NCBI RefSeq assembly: GCF_007827795.1
Contig: NZ_VITI01000011.1
Location: 1-64,000, forward strand
DNA: 64,000 nt
Source: Azospirillum brasilense
GTDB lineage: Bacteria > Pseudomonadota > Alphaproteobacteria > Azospirillales > Azospirillaceae
Reading direction: 5' to 3'
Shown here: piece by piece, positions 1 through 8,018 of the stretch
How the letters are laid out: each line of letters starts with the position of its first letter
Numbering within the stretch: the first letter of the stretch is position 1
Notes under the pieces: model-generated
What the model was told of the DNA's origin: nothing
What the model saw: the letters and a program-made list of their open reading frames with translations, nothing else
The model's database searches: none
Position numbers and translations under genes: made by a program

Positions 1-75
1 ACACGCCAAGCCAGCCCGACGCGGCTTGGACAAGGTTTCAGCATCGCTTGACAATCGGCTTCATGAACGACAAAG

Positions 76-109
76 CCGGCGCTTTCCCCAACGGGGAGCG
101 CCGGTTTTT
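76..109 (+). terminator. Rho-independent terminator
   Basis: An 8-bp stem (CCGGCGCT paired with AGCGCCGG) continues through a two-base bulge into a CCCC/GGGG stem with an AAC loop and is followed at once by five T. It would end a rightward transcript that enters the window from the left; that gene is outside the window. Confidence 0.8.
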
Positions 110-142
110 CGTCGTGTCCGGGTATCGCCACGGCCCCCCTCT

Positions 143-379
143 CTAACCGTCCCCCGCCGAAGGCGGGGGAGGGGATTGGGTGCCGGAGCGATGGTCGAGT
201 TGGGTCAGGATCGTTTGAGCCTCGGTCAGCAGGGCGTCGCGGACGCGGATGTATTGGTCGAGGGAGGTTCCGGATCGTTGCCGCGCTTGCAAGGCGGCGA
301 TCTGGATGTCGAGCGCGTCGAGATCGCGATCAATGCATTTCAGCGCATCGCGCGCCTGTTGCTCTTCTTGCGCGTTCAT
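143..379 (-). CDS. Small coiled-coil hypothetical protein (78 aa)
   Basis: I do not recognise a family. The start at 379 is chosen because GGGAGGAG lies six bases upstream; a longer frame to 463 has no such site. The protein begins MNAQEEQQARDALKCIDRDL and continues as a charged amphipathic helix rich in Gln, Arg and Leu, so a short coiled coil is likely. No signal peptide or membrane segment is seen. The last residues (SPPPPSAGDG) are encoded by a GC-rich palindrome (151-169), so the natural C-terminus may have been altered by a repeat. It is divergent from the gene at 527. Confidence 0.6.
   Translation of the reverse strand: MNAQEEQQARDALKCIDRDLDALDIQIAALQARQRSGTSLDQYIRVRDALLTEAQTILTQLDHRSGTQSPPPPSAGDG
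151..169. repeat. GC palindrome at the 3' end of a small gene
   Basis: CCCCCGCC-GAA-GGCGGGGG forms a perfect 8-bp hairpin with a 3-base loop. It lies inside the end of the 143-379 reading frame and supplies its last codons. The type resembles dispersed REP-like palindromes of GC-rich bacteria; whether it is repeated elsewhere in the genome cannot be seen here. Confidence 0.6.
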
Positions 380-457
380 GGCCACTCCTCCCGTGTCTGG
401 TCTGGATTTCCGGCGAATCGCATCCGAACGAGGTACGGCTTTTTGTTCTGAACTCCC

Positions 458-473
458 TGGCATTGCTTTTGCT
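458..473 (+). promoter_or_regulatory. Sigma-54 type -24/-12 promoter
   Basis: TGGCATTGCTTTTGCT matches the RpoN consensus (TGGCAC-N5-TTGCW) at TGGCA, TTGC and the final W, with the correct GG-to-GC spacing. It ends 53 bases before the ATG of the gene at 527, a suitable distance for its leader. No activator site was identified. Confidence 0.6.
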
Positions 474-526
474 GAACGAGTTTCCGTTCACGAGCGTCCG
501 CTCGGCAAGCTGAGAGGGAGACTACG

Positions 527-829
527 ATGGCATCACGCGGAATCAATGCCGGTTTGGTGATTACGGTCGCTCAGAGTGCCATCGATGTCTTGTGGTCGCA
601 TTGGGACGGATCGTCGAAGACCGTCCGCTCGGCGCTGATGGCATCGGAATTCTGGACGCTGCAAGCCTATGGCCGGCATGGACAGTGGGTCCAATCGGTC
701 ACCCGCGATGCATTGGTCGAGTTTCTTGGCAACTACATCGACCGACGCCTGGAGGTTGGCGACAGCGAGGACCGGGCGGTCGCCACCGCGGTCTATCGCC
801 TGACCGGAAAGACGGTGGGCGTCGCTTGA
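527..829 (+). CDS. Small hypothetical protein (100 aa), possibly sigma-54 controlled
   Basis: No family recognised. The ATG at 527 follows a GAGAGGGAG ribosome site with about 6 bases of spacing. The protein is soluble-looking, with an aromatic centre (WSHWDG, EFWTLQAYGRHGQW) and a C-terminal helix; there is no signal peptide or membrane segment. It stands alone: a sigma-54 type promoter at 458-473 precedes it and a strong terminator at 832-861 follows it, so it is a single-gene transcription unit. If the promoter is real, expression would depend on RpoN and an enhancer-binding activator, for example in nitrogen limitation or motility; that link is inference. Confidence 0.65.
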   Translation: MASRGINAGLVITVAQSAIDVLWSHWDGSSKTVRSALMASEFWTLQAYGRHGQWVQSVTRDALVEFLGNYIDRRLEVGDSEDRAVATAVYRLTGKTVGVA

Positions 830-831
830 GC

Positions 832-861
832 GCAGGCCGCGGCTGGGGCTGCCTGCTTTTT
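832..861 (+). terminator. Rho-independent terminator after the 100-aa gene
   Basis: GCAGGC (832-837) pairs with GCCTGC (851-856), with further GC pairing inside, followed by TTTTT at 857-861. It starts three bases after the stop codon of the preceding gene. Confidence 0.75.
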
Positions 862-869
862 GTCCGGAT

Positions 870-900
870 GCCCATGGGGTGAGCAATGTCGCCCATGGGC
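870..900. other. Inverted repeat between convergent genes
   Basis: GCCCATGGG (870-878) is an exact inverted repeat of CCCATGGGC (892-900) with a 13-base loop. It lies between the + strand terminator and the end of the - strand tautomerase gene. There is no T-run on the minus side, so it may be a 3'-end stabilising hairpin rather than an intrinsic terminator. Confidence 0.5.
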
Positions 901-916
901 GTTCGGAGACAAGGTG

Positions 917-1105
917 TTACTCGGGATCGGACCACAGCTTGCCGCCGCTGGCCCAATCACTCTTCTTCACGTCGTGGAAGATGACATCGACCGCCTCCGG
1001 GCTGCAGCCGAGCACCGCGACGGAGGCGTCGGTGAGTGCCTTGGCGTAGGCGCGCTTCTGCTCCGGCGTGCGGCCTTCGAAAAGCTGAACGTTGATCAGC
1101 GGCAT
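917..1105 (-). CDS. 4-oxalocrotonate tautomerase family protein
   Basis: A 62-residue protein of the size of the 4-OT subfamily of tautomerases. These use an N-terminal proline, exposed when Met is removed, as general base to interconvert enol and keto acids. The start MPLINVQLFEG gives Pro at position 2, and a conserved pattern follows (helix with EQKRAYAKALTDA, then VDVIFHDVKKSDWASGGK). It is usually a hexamer in the cytoplasm. The gene follows the class II aldolase-like gene by 42 bases on the same strand, so the two may act together in breakdown of a small hydroxy- or oxo-acid. The substrate cannot be told from sequence. Confidence 0.85.
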   Translation of the reverse strand: MPLINVQLFEGRTPEQKRAYAKALTDASVAVLGCSPEAVDVIFHDVKKSDWASGGKLWSDPE

Positions 1106-1147
1106 CGTTTATCCATCCCCTCTGTTGCGGACCGCGGTCCGGAAAGC

Positions 1148-1933
1148 TCAGGTCCTGTAGTCCGGGCACCGCCGGTCCAGGCGTCGCAGCAGCGCCGGCC
1201 ATTCCAGTTCGCCTTCCGGCTCCGGGTCGGCGGTGAGCTGCCGGTAGGTTTTTTCGCACAGCTCCGGCGCCGGCGACACCAATTCCGCGCCGGCCGCCTG
1301 CGCGGCCAGTTGCATCCGGCAGGCCTTGTCCAGCATGTCCATCAGGCAGAAGGCCTCCGCCACCGTGCGCCCGGTCACCAGACTGCCGTGGTTGTGAAGC
1401 AGCATCGCCCGGCAAGAGCCGAGATTGGCGACCAGGCGGACCTTCTCGCTGTCGGTCAGAGCCAACCCCTCGTACCGGTGATAGGCGAGGTCGCGGTAGA
1501 AGCGCAGGGCGTGCTGGGACAGCGGGAGGAGCCCGTTCTTCTGCATCGACACCGACACCGCCGCTTCGTTGTGGAGGTGCATGACGCAGCGCGCGTCCTC
1601 GCGCGCCGCATGGACCGCCCCATGGATGACGAACCCGGTGGCGTTCACCGCGTAAGGGCTGTCGCCGATGATGGCGCCATGGATGTCGATCTTCACGAGA
1701 TTGGAGGCGGTCACCTCGTCGAAGGTCAGGCCGAAGGGGTTGATGAGGAAGCGCCCCGGTTCTCCCGGCACGGCGAGCGAGATGTGGGTGTAGATCAGGT
1801 CGTCCCAGCCGCGCCCGGCCACCAGACGGTAGGCGGCGGCGAGATCGACCCGCGCCTGCCACTCGGCGTTGCTGATGCCGGTGCCGGCGATGCGCGGTCC
1901 GGCATGGACGAATGATCCGCTGGTGTCCGTCAC
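1148..1933 (-). CDS. Class II aldolase/adducin family protein
   Basis: A 261-residue cytoplasmic protein of the class II aldolase/adducin fold (fuculose-phosphate aldolase, ribulose-phosphate 4-epimerase and decarboxylase relatives), in which three His bind a divalent metal. The metal set is visible: MHLHNEA (His119, His121) and LHNHGSL (His180/His182). The GTG at 1933 is preferred because CGGGAG lies about 7 bases upstream and the frame before it (to 1999) looks non-coding. It is co-directional with the tautomerase gene, 42 bases upstream. Reaction and substrate remain open: family members include lyases, epimerases and catalytically silent scaffolds. Confidence 0.85.
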   Translation of the reverse strand: MTDTSGSFVHAGPRIAGTGISNAEWQARVDLAAAYRLVAGRGWDDLIYTHISLAVPGEPGRFLINPFGLTFDEVTASNLVKIDIHGAIIGDSPYAVNATGFVIHGAVHAAREDARCVMHLHNEAAVSVSMQKNGLLPLSQHALRFYRDLAYHRYEGLALTDSEKVRLVANLGSCRAMLLHNHGSLVTGRTVAEAFCLMDMLDKACRMQLAAQAAGAELVSPAPELCEKTYRQLTADPEPEGELEWPALLRRLDRRCPDYRT

Positions 1934-2119
1934 GATCGGCTCCCGGTCTGTGCGATGAGCGGGTGAGAGTTGCACGGCGCAGGTCGCCTGCCCAAGCATC
2001 GCGCTGAGACTATTCCGGATTTTGGAAATCGATGACCATGGGCGCGCCGGTTCCCTTCCCGACCGACCGCAGCGCGCCGGGCGCGGCTCCGGGACGGACG
2101 TTCATGCGGAGAAGACGGC

Positions 2120-3703
2120 TTACCCGCCTTGGCCCTTTTCCTCGCCTTCGCGCAGCCGCTCGAGAACCTGCCGCAGGTCGCCGGGGTGGAGGGGCTTGTG
2201 AAGGAAGGAGCAGCCGCGGCGCTGGCCTTCCAGAAGGGCGCTCTGGGCCGTCTCGCCGCTGAGCACCACGGCGGGGATCTCGTGCCCGTACAGACGGCGC
2301 ACCCGGTCGATCACGTCGAAGCCGGACACCTTTCCAGGCAGCCGCAGGTCGGTCAGGATGACCGACGGCGGGTCCGGCAGGGCATCCAGCACCGCGAAGA
2401 CCTCGCGCATGTCACCCGCGGCGGCGACGGTGCAGCCCCAGCTTTCCAGGATCATCTGCAGGCCGGTCAGCACCATCGCCTCATCGTCTACGGCCAGCAC
2501 GGTCATCCCGGTCAGGGGCGGCGCCGCGGCCGTGGAGGGCGGCGGCGCCGCTTGGCTGCACGGCGGTTCGGCCAGCGGACTCGCCGCTTCCAGAGAGACC
2601 GAGAAGACGGTCCCCCGCCCGATGCGCGACCGCACCTCCACCTGAAGGCCGAGAAGCTCCGCCAGCCGGCGCACGATGGCGAGGCCGAGGCCCAGCCCGC
2701 GGGTGGGGTCGCGGTTGGGATTCTGGAGCTGGTGGAACTCGTCGAAGATGGCGGTCAGCTGCTCCTCGGGGATGCCGAAGCCGGTGTCCCACACATCGAC
2801 CCGCCACCGGTCGCCGCGCCGCCGCATGGCGAGCAGGAGGCCGCCGTGCCGGGTGTAGCGGATGGCGTTGGTCAGCAGGTTGCGCATCACCCGCCCGAAC
2901 AGCACCGGGTCGGTCTTCACCGTGCCGGGGCACAGGCGGGCGCGCAGGCGCAGGCCCTTCTCCTCGCTCTGCGGACGGAACTCCTCCACGAGCTGGCCGA
3001 GAAGCTCGTTCAGGGAAACCGTCTGCGGGTCCGGCGTCACCGTGCCGGCGTCCAGCGTGGAAATATCGAGCAGCGCGTTCAGCAGCCGCTCGCCCGCCGT
3101 CATGGCGTTGCCCAGCATCTCCGCCGTGCTCAGCGCCTTCTCGTCGCTGATCTGGCTGCACAGCGCGTCGAGGAACAGGCGCATCGCCTGGAAGGGCTGG
3201 CGCAGGTCGTGGCTGGCCGAGGCCAGGAAGCGGGAGCGCGCGGCGGTGGTCCGTTCGATCTCCGCGCGCATCGCCCGCTCCATGCGGGCGACGACCCGGT
3301 CGTCGGGCGCCGCCTGGGTGGCCAGGGCCAGCATGCCGACCGTTCGTCCGTCCTGAGTCAGCGGCACGCCCTCGAACGCCGCGGGGTCGGCGTCGCCCAC
3401 GGGCAGAAGCTCGATGCCGACCGGCTCCTCGGTGTCGCCGGAAAACAGCGGATCGACGGCGCCCAGCACCGCCGGCCAGACCGGTCCGAACCAGGCCGGG
3501 GCCGACTGCCCGCCCGCCGCCGGCTCCTTGCCGAGCAGGGTGCACAGCGCGTCGTTGGCGAAGAGGGTGGCGGCGTGCGGCGGTCCGGTCAGGACGAAGG
3601 CCGGCAGCGCGGCGGCGCGGCAGATGCGCAGCGCGTTCTCCACGCACTCCGTCTCCGCTGGCGCGGCGTCGATGCTGGTCCTGTTCCTGTGCCGAGGCGT
3701 CAC
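2120..3703 (-). CDS. Hybrid histidine kinase (HisKA-HATPase-REC)
   Basis: A 527-residue soluble sensor kinase. Residues 25-130 look like a poorly conserved PAS-type sensor region. A helix and HisKA domain follow with the phosphoacceptor His165 in SASHDLRQPFQA. The ATPase domain has N-box NLLTNAIRYT (near 275), G1 box VWDTGFGIP (304-312) and G2 GLGLGLAIV (337-344). After an Ala/Pro linker (373-397) comes a receiver with acidic residues in VDDEAM (406-408), phosphoacceptor Asp452 in ILTDLRLPG, and Lys in HKPLHP near the end. There are no membrane segments, so it senses internally or takes phosphate from a partner. It sits 89 bases downstream of the chemosensory operon on the same strand, so it is a likely output partner of the dual-receiver protein encoded next door. 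That is inference from position. Confidence 0.9.
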   Translation of the reverse strand: MTPRHRNRTSIDAAPAETECVENALRICRAAALPAFVLTGPPHAATLFANDALCTLLGKEPAAGGQSAPAWFGPVWPAVLGAVDPLFSGDTEEPVGIELLPVGDADPAAFEGVPLTQDGRTVGMLALATQAAPDDRVVARMERAMRAEIERTTAARSRFLASASHDLRQPFQAMRLFLDALCSQISDEKALSTAEMLGNAMTAGERLLNALLDISTLDAGTVTPDPQTVSLNELLGQLVEEFRPQSEEKGLRLRARLCPGTVKTDPVLFGRVMRNLLTNAIRYTRHGGLLLAMRRRGDRWRVDVWDTGFGIPEEQLTAIFDEFHQLQNPNRDPTRGLGLGLAIVRRLAELLGLQVEVRSRIGRGTVFSVSLEAASPLAEPPCSQAAPPPSTAAAPPLTGMTVLAVDDEAMVLTGLQMILESWGCTVAAAGDMREVFAVLDALPDPPSVILTDLRLPGKVSGFDVIDRVRRLYGHEIPAVVLSGETAQSALLEGQRRGCSFLHKPLHPGDLRQVLERLREGEEKGQGG

Positions 3704-3792
3704 GTCGGTCTCTCTAACCGCTGGAGCTGAAGGTGTAGCACCTTAACCTTTGGTGTGCTGGGGATGAAAGCACCTGAAAGCCCTATCCGCTC

Positions 3793-4608
3793 CTATGCGG
3801 AAGGCATTGGGGCCGAAGGCATTGGCGGGGACAGGCGGGCGAGTTGGTCCTCCACCATGTATTTCCGGCGGAGCAGGGCCATCAGGCGGATCTTCAGGAT
3901 GTCCATCGGCTGCGACTTTCCGACGAAATCGTCGGCGCCGGCGGTCAGGCTGGCGGTCAACCGATCGTCACCCTCCTGACTGGTCAGGATGACGATATGG
4001 AAGAACAGGCCGCGGCGCCGGCGGAAGCGGTCGAACCGCTCACACAGCTGGGTGCCGCTGGTGCCCGGCATCACGAGGTCGAGGATCACGCAGTCCAGCC
4101 CGCCGTCTTCCAGCGCCGCCACCGCCTCGTCGGCGTTGCGCGCGGCGACGACATGACAACCGTCCTCCTCCAACTCGGCGCGCAGGAATTCGCGGTAGGT
4201 CGCGCTGTCGTCCACCACCAGGATGCGCGCCCGCCGCAGGATGTCGGACACGGTCGGCGGCGCGTTGCGCCGGTCGAGCAGCGCCATGGCCTGCTGCACC
4301 ACGCCCTGGGTATCGGCGGAGTCCACCCAATGCACGTCGGCGGGAACGCCGGCTTCCGCCGCCCGTTCCGCCGAACCCAGCAGCATGGCGGGGGCCGGGC
4401 AGCGCCGCCGCAGCTCCGTCAGGGTGCGGGCGGCCTCGCCGTCGGCCTCCACCATCAGCAGGTCGAAGGGACGGCGCGACAGCTCCGCGACGGCGGGTTC
4501 CACCGTGTCGACGCAGCTCGCCTCGATGCCCTGCTCCTCCAGCATCAGCTTCAGGAGAAGTCCCTGCGTTTGCGAGGCGATGACGATCAGCGCCCGGGGT
4601 CCACTCAT
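3793..4608 (-). CDS. Dual receiver-domain response regulator without output domain
   Basis: 271 residues holding two receiver domains and nothing else. The second (residues 127-250) is complete: acidic pair VVDDS (132-134), phosphoacceptor Asp177 in VILDLVMPG, Ser210 in ILTSQEG and Lys231 in VGKSQP. The first (5-112) is degenerate: the acidic pocket is replaced (IVIASQTQ) and Glu54 stands where the phosphoacceptor Asp would be (LLMVEADG), which may mimic a permanently charged state. Its start overlaps the cheB stop (ATGA), so it is the last gene of the chemosensory operon, where Wsp operons usually carry the diguanylate cyclase WspR. The C-terminus repeats PMPSA twice. It probably relays phosphate from CheA to another partner, perhaps the hybrid kinase encoded next. 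Confidence 0.85.
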   Translation of the reverse strand: MSGPRALIVIASQTQGLLLKLMLEEQGIEASCVDTVEPAVAELSRRPFDLLMVEADGEAARTLTELRRRCPAPAMLLGSAERAAEAGVPADVHWVDSADTQGVVQQAMALLDRRNAPPTVSDILRRARILVVDDSATYREFLRAELEEDGCHVVAARNADEAVAALEDGGLDCVILDLVMPGTSGTQLCERFDRFRRRRGLFFHIVILTSQEGDDRLTASLTAGADDFVGKSQPMDILKIRLMALLRRKYMVEDQLARLSPPMPSAPMPSA

Positions 4609-5705
4609 GAGGGCTCCACTCCCGTCGAAACCAGTTCCAGCAAACGGGCCGCCACCTTGTCGATGGGCAGCTCCTCGGTAACGCCTCCCAGCCGGACCGC
4701 GGTCCCCGGCATGCTGTGGATGACCGCGGTGGAGGCGTGCTCCGCGATGGTGTAGGCGCCCGCCCGGTGCATGGCGGTGAGGCCGCGCGCCCCGTCCTCC
4801 CCCATGCCGGTCAGCAGCACGCCGATGGCGGCGGCGCCGAAGGCCGAGGCCAGAGAGGAGAACAGCACGTCCCCGGACGGCCTCTGGCCGCAGACCGGAT
4901 CGCCGTGGATCAGCCGCATCCCGCCGGGGTCGGCGGTCAGATGAAGCTCGCCGGGGGCGACATAGACGTGGCCCGGCCGGTGCGGCGCGTCGGAGGCCAG
5001 CGCCACCGGCAGCGGCGTGACCGACCCCAGCCAGGAGGAGAAACCGGCCACGAAGGGCGCGCCGATGTGCTGCACGACGAAGACGGGCAGGGGGAAATTG
5101 GTTGGCAGCCCGCGCAGCAGCTTGACCAGCGCCGCCGGACCACCCGTCGAGGCGGTGATCCCCAGCGCGCGGAATTGCCGCTTCGCCATTGACGGCGGCA
5201 AGGGCGTCGTCGTTGGGACGGCGGCGCCCCTGCGGCGGTCGGTGGGGCCGCCCGGCTCCTCGTCGCCGTTCCGCGGGCGCCCGCGCTGCCGGATCACCTT
5301 CACCTGGCTCATGATGGTGAGTTGGGTGCAGAGATGCCGGGCGACGGTCTGATAGTCGGCGCGGGCCATGCTGCCCGGCTTCTCGACCACCGCCAGCGCC
5401 CCGGCCTGGAGCGCCCGCATGGGGATGTCCAGGTCGCGCACGTCGGAGGCGACGACGACGATCGGCACGGGATGGTCGCGCATCAGCCGCTGGGTCACGG
5501 CGAAGCCGTCGATCCCCGGCAGGCGGATGTCGAGCGACACCACGTCCGGCTTCAGCGACTCGACCATGCGCAGCGCCTGTTCGCCCGACGCGGCGATGCC
5601 GGCCAGCTCCAGCCGCGGGTCCTCGCCGATGACGTGGGCGAGCAACTGCTGGACGACCGGCGAGTCCTCCACCACCAGGACGCGGATCTTGCGGGAGCCG
5701 GTCAC
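4605..5705 (-). CDS. cheB: Chemotaxis methylesterase CheB (WspF type)
   Basis: 366 residues. CheB removes methyl groups from chemoreceptor glutamates (and can deamidate glutamines) when its receiver is phosphorylated by CheA. Receiver domain at 6-125 with Asp14 in VVEDS, phosphoacceptor Asp59 in VSLDIRLPG and Lys in VVEKPG. After a Pro/Arg linker (140-175) comes the esterase domain with catalytic Ser186 (GITASTGGP), His213 (VVQHIGAPF) and Asp304 (GMGEDGARG). The GTG at 5705 is chosen because it overlaps the cheA stop as GTGA; the open frame further upstream is an out-of-frame shadow of cheA. It is the sixth gene of the operon and closes the adaptation loop with CheR. Confidence 0.93.
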   Translation of the reverse strand: MTGSRKIRVLVVEDSPVVQQLLAHVIGEDPRLELAGIAASGEQALRMVESLKPDVVSLDIRLPGIDGFAVTQRLMRDHPVPIVVVASDVRDLDIPMRALQAGALAVVEKPGSMARADYQTVARHLCTQLTIMSQVKVIRQRGRPRNGDEEPGGPTDRRRGAAVPTTTPLPPSMAKRQFRALGITASTGGPAALVKLLRGLPTNFPLPVFVVQHIGAPFVAGFSSWLGSVTPLPVALASDAPHRPGHVYVAPGELHLTADPGGMRLIHGDPVCGQRPSGDVLFSSLASAFGAAAIGVLLTGMGEDGARGLTAMHRAGAYTIAEHASTAVIHSMPGTAVRLGGVTEELPIDKVAARLLELVSTGVEPS

Positions 5706-7957
5706 AGCAGCCGCCGGATGCCGGCCAGAAGCTCGTTCTGGTCGAAACGGGTCTTGACGATGTAGGCGTCGGCGCCGAGGTCCAGCCCGCGCTCGCGGTC
5801 CTCGTCGCTGGCGCGCGAGGTGACCAGGATCACCGGCAGGTCGGAGGTCATGGGGTTGCCCTTGACGGCCTGGAGCAGGGTGAACCCGTCCATCCTCGGC
5901 ATCTCCACGTCGCTGATGATCAGGTTCACATCCTCCAGTTCGCCAAGCGTTTCGACCGCCTCGCGCCCATCCACGCACAGCGTGACCCGGTAACCATGGG
6001 CTTCCAGGATGCTCTTTTCCAGGGTTCGCGTGGTGATGGAATCGTCCACCACCAGAATATGCGGGCGCCGCCGCGCCGTCTCGTCCACCGGGCGGACCAG
6101 CGGGGGCAGGGCCATGCCGGGGCGCGGCGACAGGGCGGCGGGATTAAGCACCAGGGCCGGCGATCCATCGTCCATCAGCACGGTGCCGAGGAAGCGGGCG
6201 GCGTCGATTCCCACCTCCTCCGCCGGGGTGACCACGGAGTCGCGGGTGGCCATCAGCGCGTCCACGACCAGCGCGATCCGCCGCCCGGCGGTGCGCAGGA
6301 TGACGAGCGCCAGCGGCGCGCCGTTGCCCTGCGGCATGGCGCCGTCATAGCCGAGCAAGGCGGCCAGCGGCGTCACCGGAACGTCCTCCTCCTCCAGCCG
6401 GATGGTCGGGGCGGCGAGGTCGGTGAACAGCGTGTCCGCCGGGACGCGCAGCACGCGCGCCACGTCGTTGCTGGGGATCGCCAGGATGTCGTCCTGAACC
6501 GCCACGAAGACCAGCCGCTGGCTGAGCAGGCTGAGCGGCACCTCCACCGTGACGACGGTTCCGCCGCCCTCGCGCGCGGCCAGCGTCACCGAGCCCTGGA
6601 GCCGGGTGACCTCCCGCCGCACGATGGCGAGGCCCATGCCGCGCCCGGCATACTCGTTCGCGGTGGGGGCGGTGGAGAAGCCCGGCTCGAAGATCAGGTC
6701 GAGGAGCCGCTCCTCCGGTGCCGTGTCGGCCTCCTCGGCGCCCAACAGACCGCGCTCGACGGCGTGGCGGGCGATGGCCGCGCGGTTCGGGCCGCGCCCG
6801 TCGTCCTCGATGCGCAGGACGAGGCGGCGGCCGACCACCGAGGCTTCGAAACGGACGGTGGCGGCGGCGCGCTTGCCCGCCGCCACCCGCTCCTGAGGGG
6901 TTTCGACGCCGTGGCTGACGGCGTTGCGGGCGATGTGCAGCACCGGGTCCTTCAGCCGTTGCAGGACCACCCGGTCGGCCTGGGTTTCCAGCCCGCGGAT
7001 GTCCGCCTCGACCTCCTTGCCCTGGGCGCGGCTGATGTCGCGGATCATGCGGCCGAGGTTGCTGAACTGCGATTCCGCCGGCAGCATGCGGAGCTGCCGA
7101 ACCTCGTCCTGGAACCCGCTGCCCCAGCGGCGCAGCGACCAGAGATGGCGGTCATGGGCGCGGTGCGCCGCGTCCAGCGAGGCGCCGAGCGCGCGGAACC
7201 GCCGCTCGAAGGAGGACAGGCGCAGGGCCGTCTCGTCGCCGGCGAAGCTGGTGGCGCCGGCCCCCGAGACATCGTGGGAGCCGCGGAGCAGGCGGGGCCT
7301 CATGGCGTGCCAGCTCCGTTCCAGTGCGCGCCATTCGCCGCGCAGCTCGCGCAGCTCGGCAACCAGGGCGGACTGGTTCTCGATCTCCGGCAGGAGGCCG
7401 GCGGCGGCGGTGAACAGCCGTTCCAGCCCGGTGGCGCGGATGCGGACCAGGGCCGCGCTCTCGGCGGGACCGGGGGAGCGGACCGGGGGCGACGCCCCGG
7501 CCGGAGGGGTGGCCGGAGGAGCGGCTCCCGCCTCCGCTGCGGCGGGGCGGCGCTGGACCGGCTCCGGCCCGCCGCCTTCGCCGCCCATGCGGGTCAGTTC
7601 GGCCAGAATCTCGGCGATGTCCACCGCGCCGCCGCCGCGGGTCGCCCAGGCGACCACGTCCTCGATGGCGTCGAGCGCGCGGCGCACCACGTCGCGGGCC
7701 GCCGCGTCGAAGGGCACCGTGCCGCGCTGGATGGCCAGGAAGGCGGCCTCCAGCCAGTGGGACAGCCGCTCGACCTCCGGCAGGTCGACGGCGCGTGCGG
7801 CACCCTTCAGGCTGTGGGCGCGGCGGTGGATCTCCACCAGATCGGGGAGGTGCGCCGGGTCCTTCTCCACCGCGCGCAGGGCCTCGCGGATGGCCGCGAG
7901 ATGCTCCTTGTGCTCCAGGTCGAAGGCGGCGAGCAGGCGCGTGCGGATGTCGTTCAT
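5702..7957 (-). CDS. cheA: Hybrid chemotaxis kinase CheA with C-terminal receiver (WspE type)
   Basis: 751 residues. CheA autophosphorylates on the Hpt domain under receptor control and passes phosphate to receivers. Hpt at 1-110 with phosphoacceptor His48 in RRAHSLKGAAR. A Pro/Ala linker at about 125-180 stands in place of an evident P2 domain. Dimerisation and ATPase region about 185-480 with N-box HIARNAVSHGVETP, G1 IEDDGRGPN and G2 GRGMGLAIV. A CheW-like P5 domain spans 482-612, then a receiver at about 630-751 with phosphoacceptor in NLIISDVEMPRMDG and Lys in IVKTRFD. The fused receiver is typical of WspE-like and other alternative-function arrays and may act as phosphate sink or output. 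The gene starts 61 bases after the receptor gene ends. Confidence 0.95.
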   Translation of the reverse strand: MNDIRTRLLAAFDLEHKEHLAAIREALRAVEKDPAHLPDLVEIHRRAHSLKGAARAVDLPEVERLSHWLEAAFLAIQRGTVPFDAAARDVVRRALDAIEDVVAWATRGGGAVDIAEILAELTRMGGEGGGPEPVQRRPAAAEAGAAPPATPPAGASPPVRSPGPAESAALVRIRATGLERLFTAAAGLLPEIENQSALVAELRELRGEWRALERSWHAMRPRLLRGSHDVSGAGATSFAGDETALRLSSFERRFRALGASLDAAHRAHDRHLWSLRRWGSGFQDEVRQLRMLPAESQFSNLGRMIRDISRAQGKEVEADIRGLETQADRVVLQRLKDPVLHIARNAVSHGVETPQERVAAGKRAAATVRFEASVVGRRLVLRIEDDGRGPNRAAIARHAVERGLLGAEEADTAPEERLLDLIFEPGFSTAPTANEYAGRGMGLAIVRREVTRLQGSVTLAAREGGGTVVTVEVPLSLLSQRLVFVAVQDDILAIPSNDVARVLRVPADTLFTDLAAPTIRLEEEDVPVTPLAALLGYDGAMPQGNGAPLALVILRTAGRRIALVVDALMATRDSVVTPAEEVGIDAARFLGTVLMDDGSPALVLNPAALSPRPGMALPPLVRPVDETARRRPHILVVDDSITTRTLEKSILEAHGYRVTLCVDGREAVETLGELEDVNLIISDVEMPRMDGFTLLQAVKGNPMTSDLPVILVTSRASDEDRERGLDLGADAYIVKTRFDQNELLAGIRRLL

Positions 7958-8018
7958 GGCGCCCGCGCCTTCCGTGCGTCCTTGTCCGTGCCCTCGCCGC
8001 CGCGTGCCGTCGCCATGG

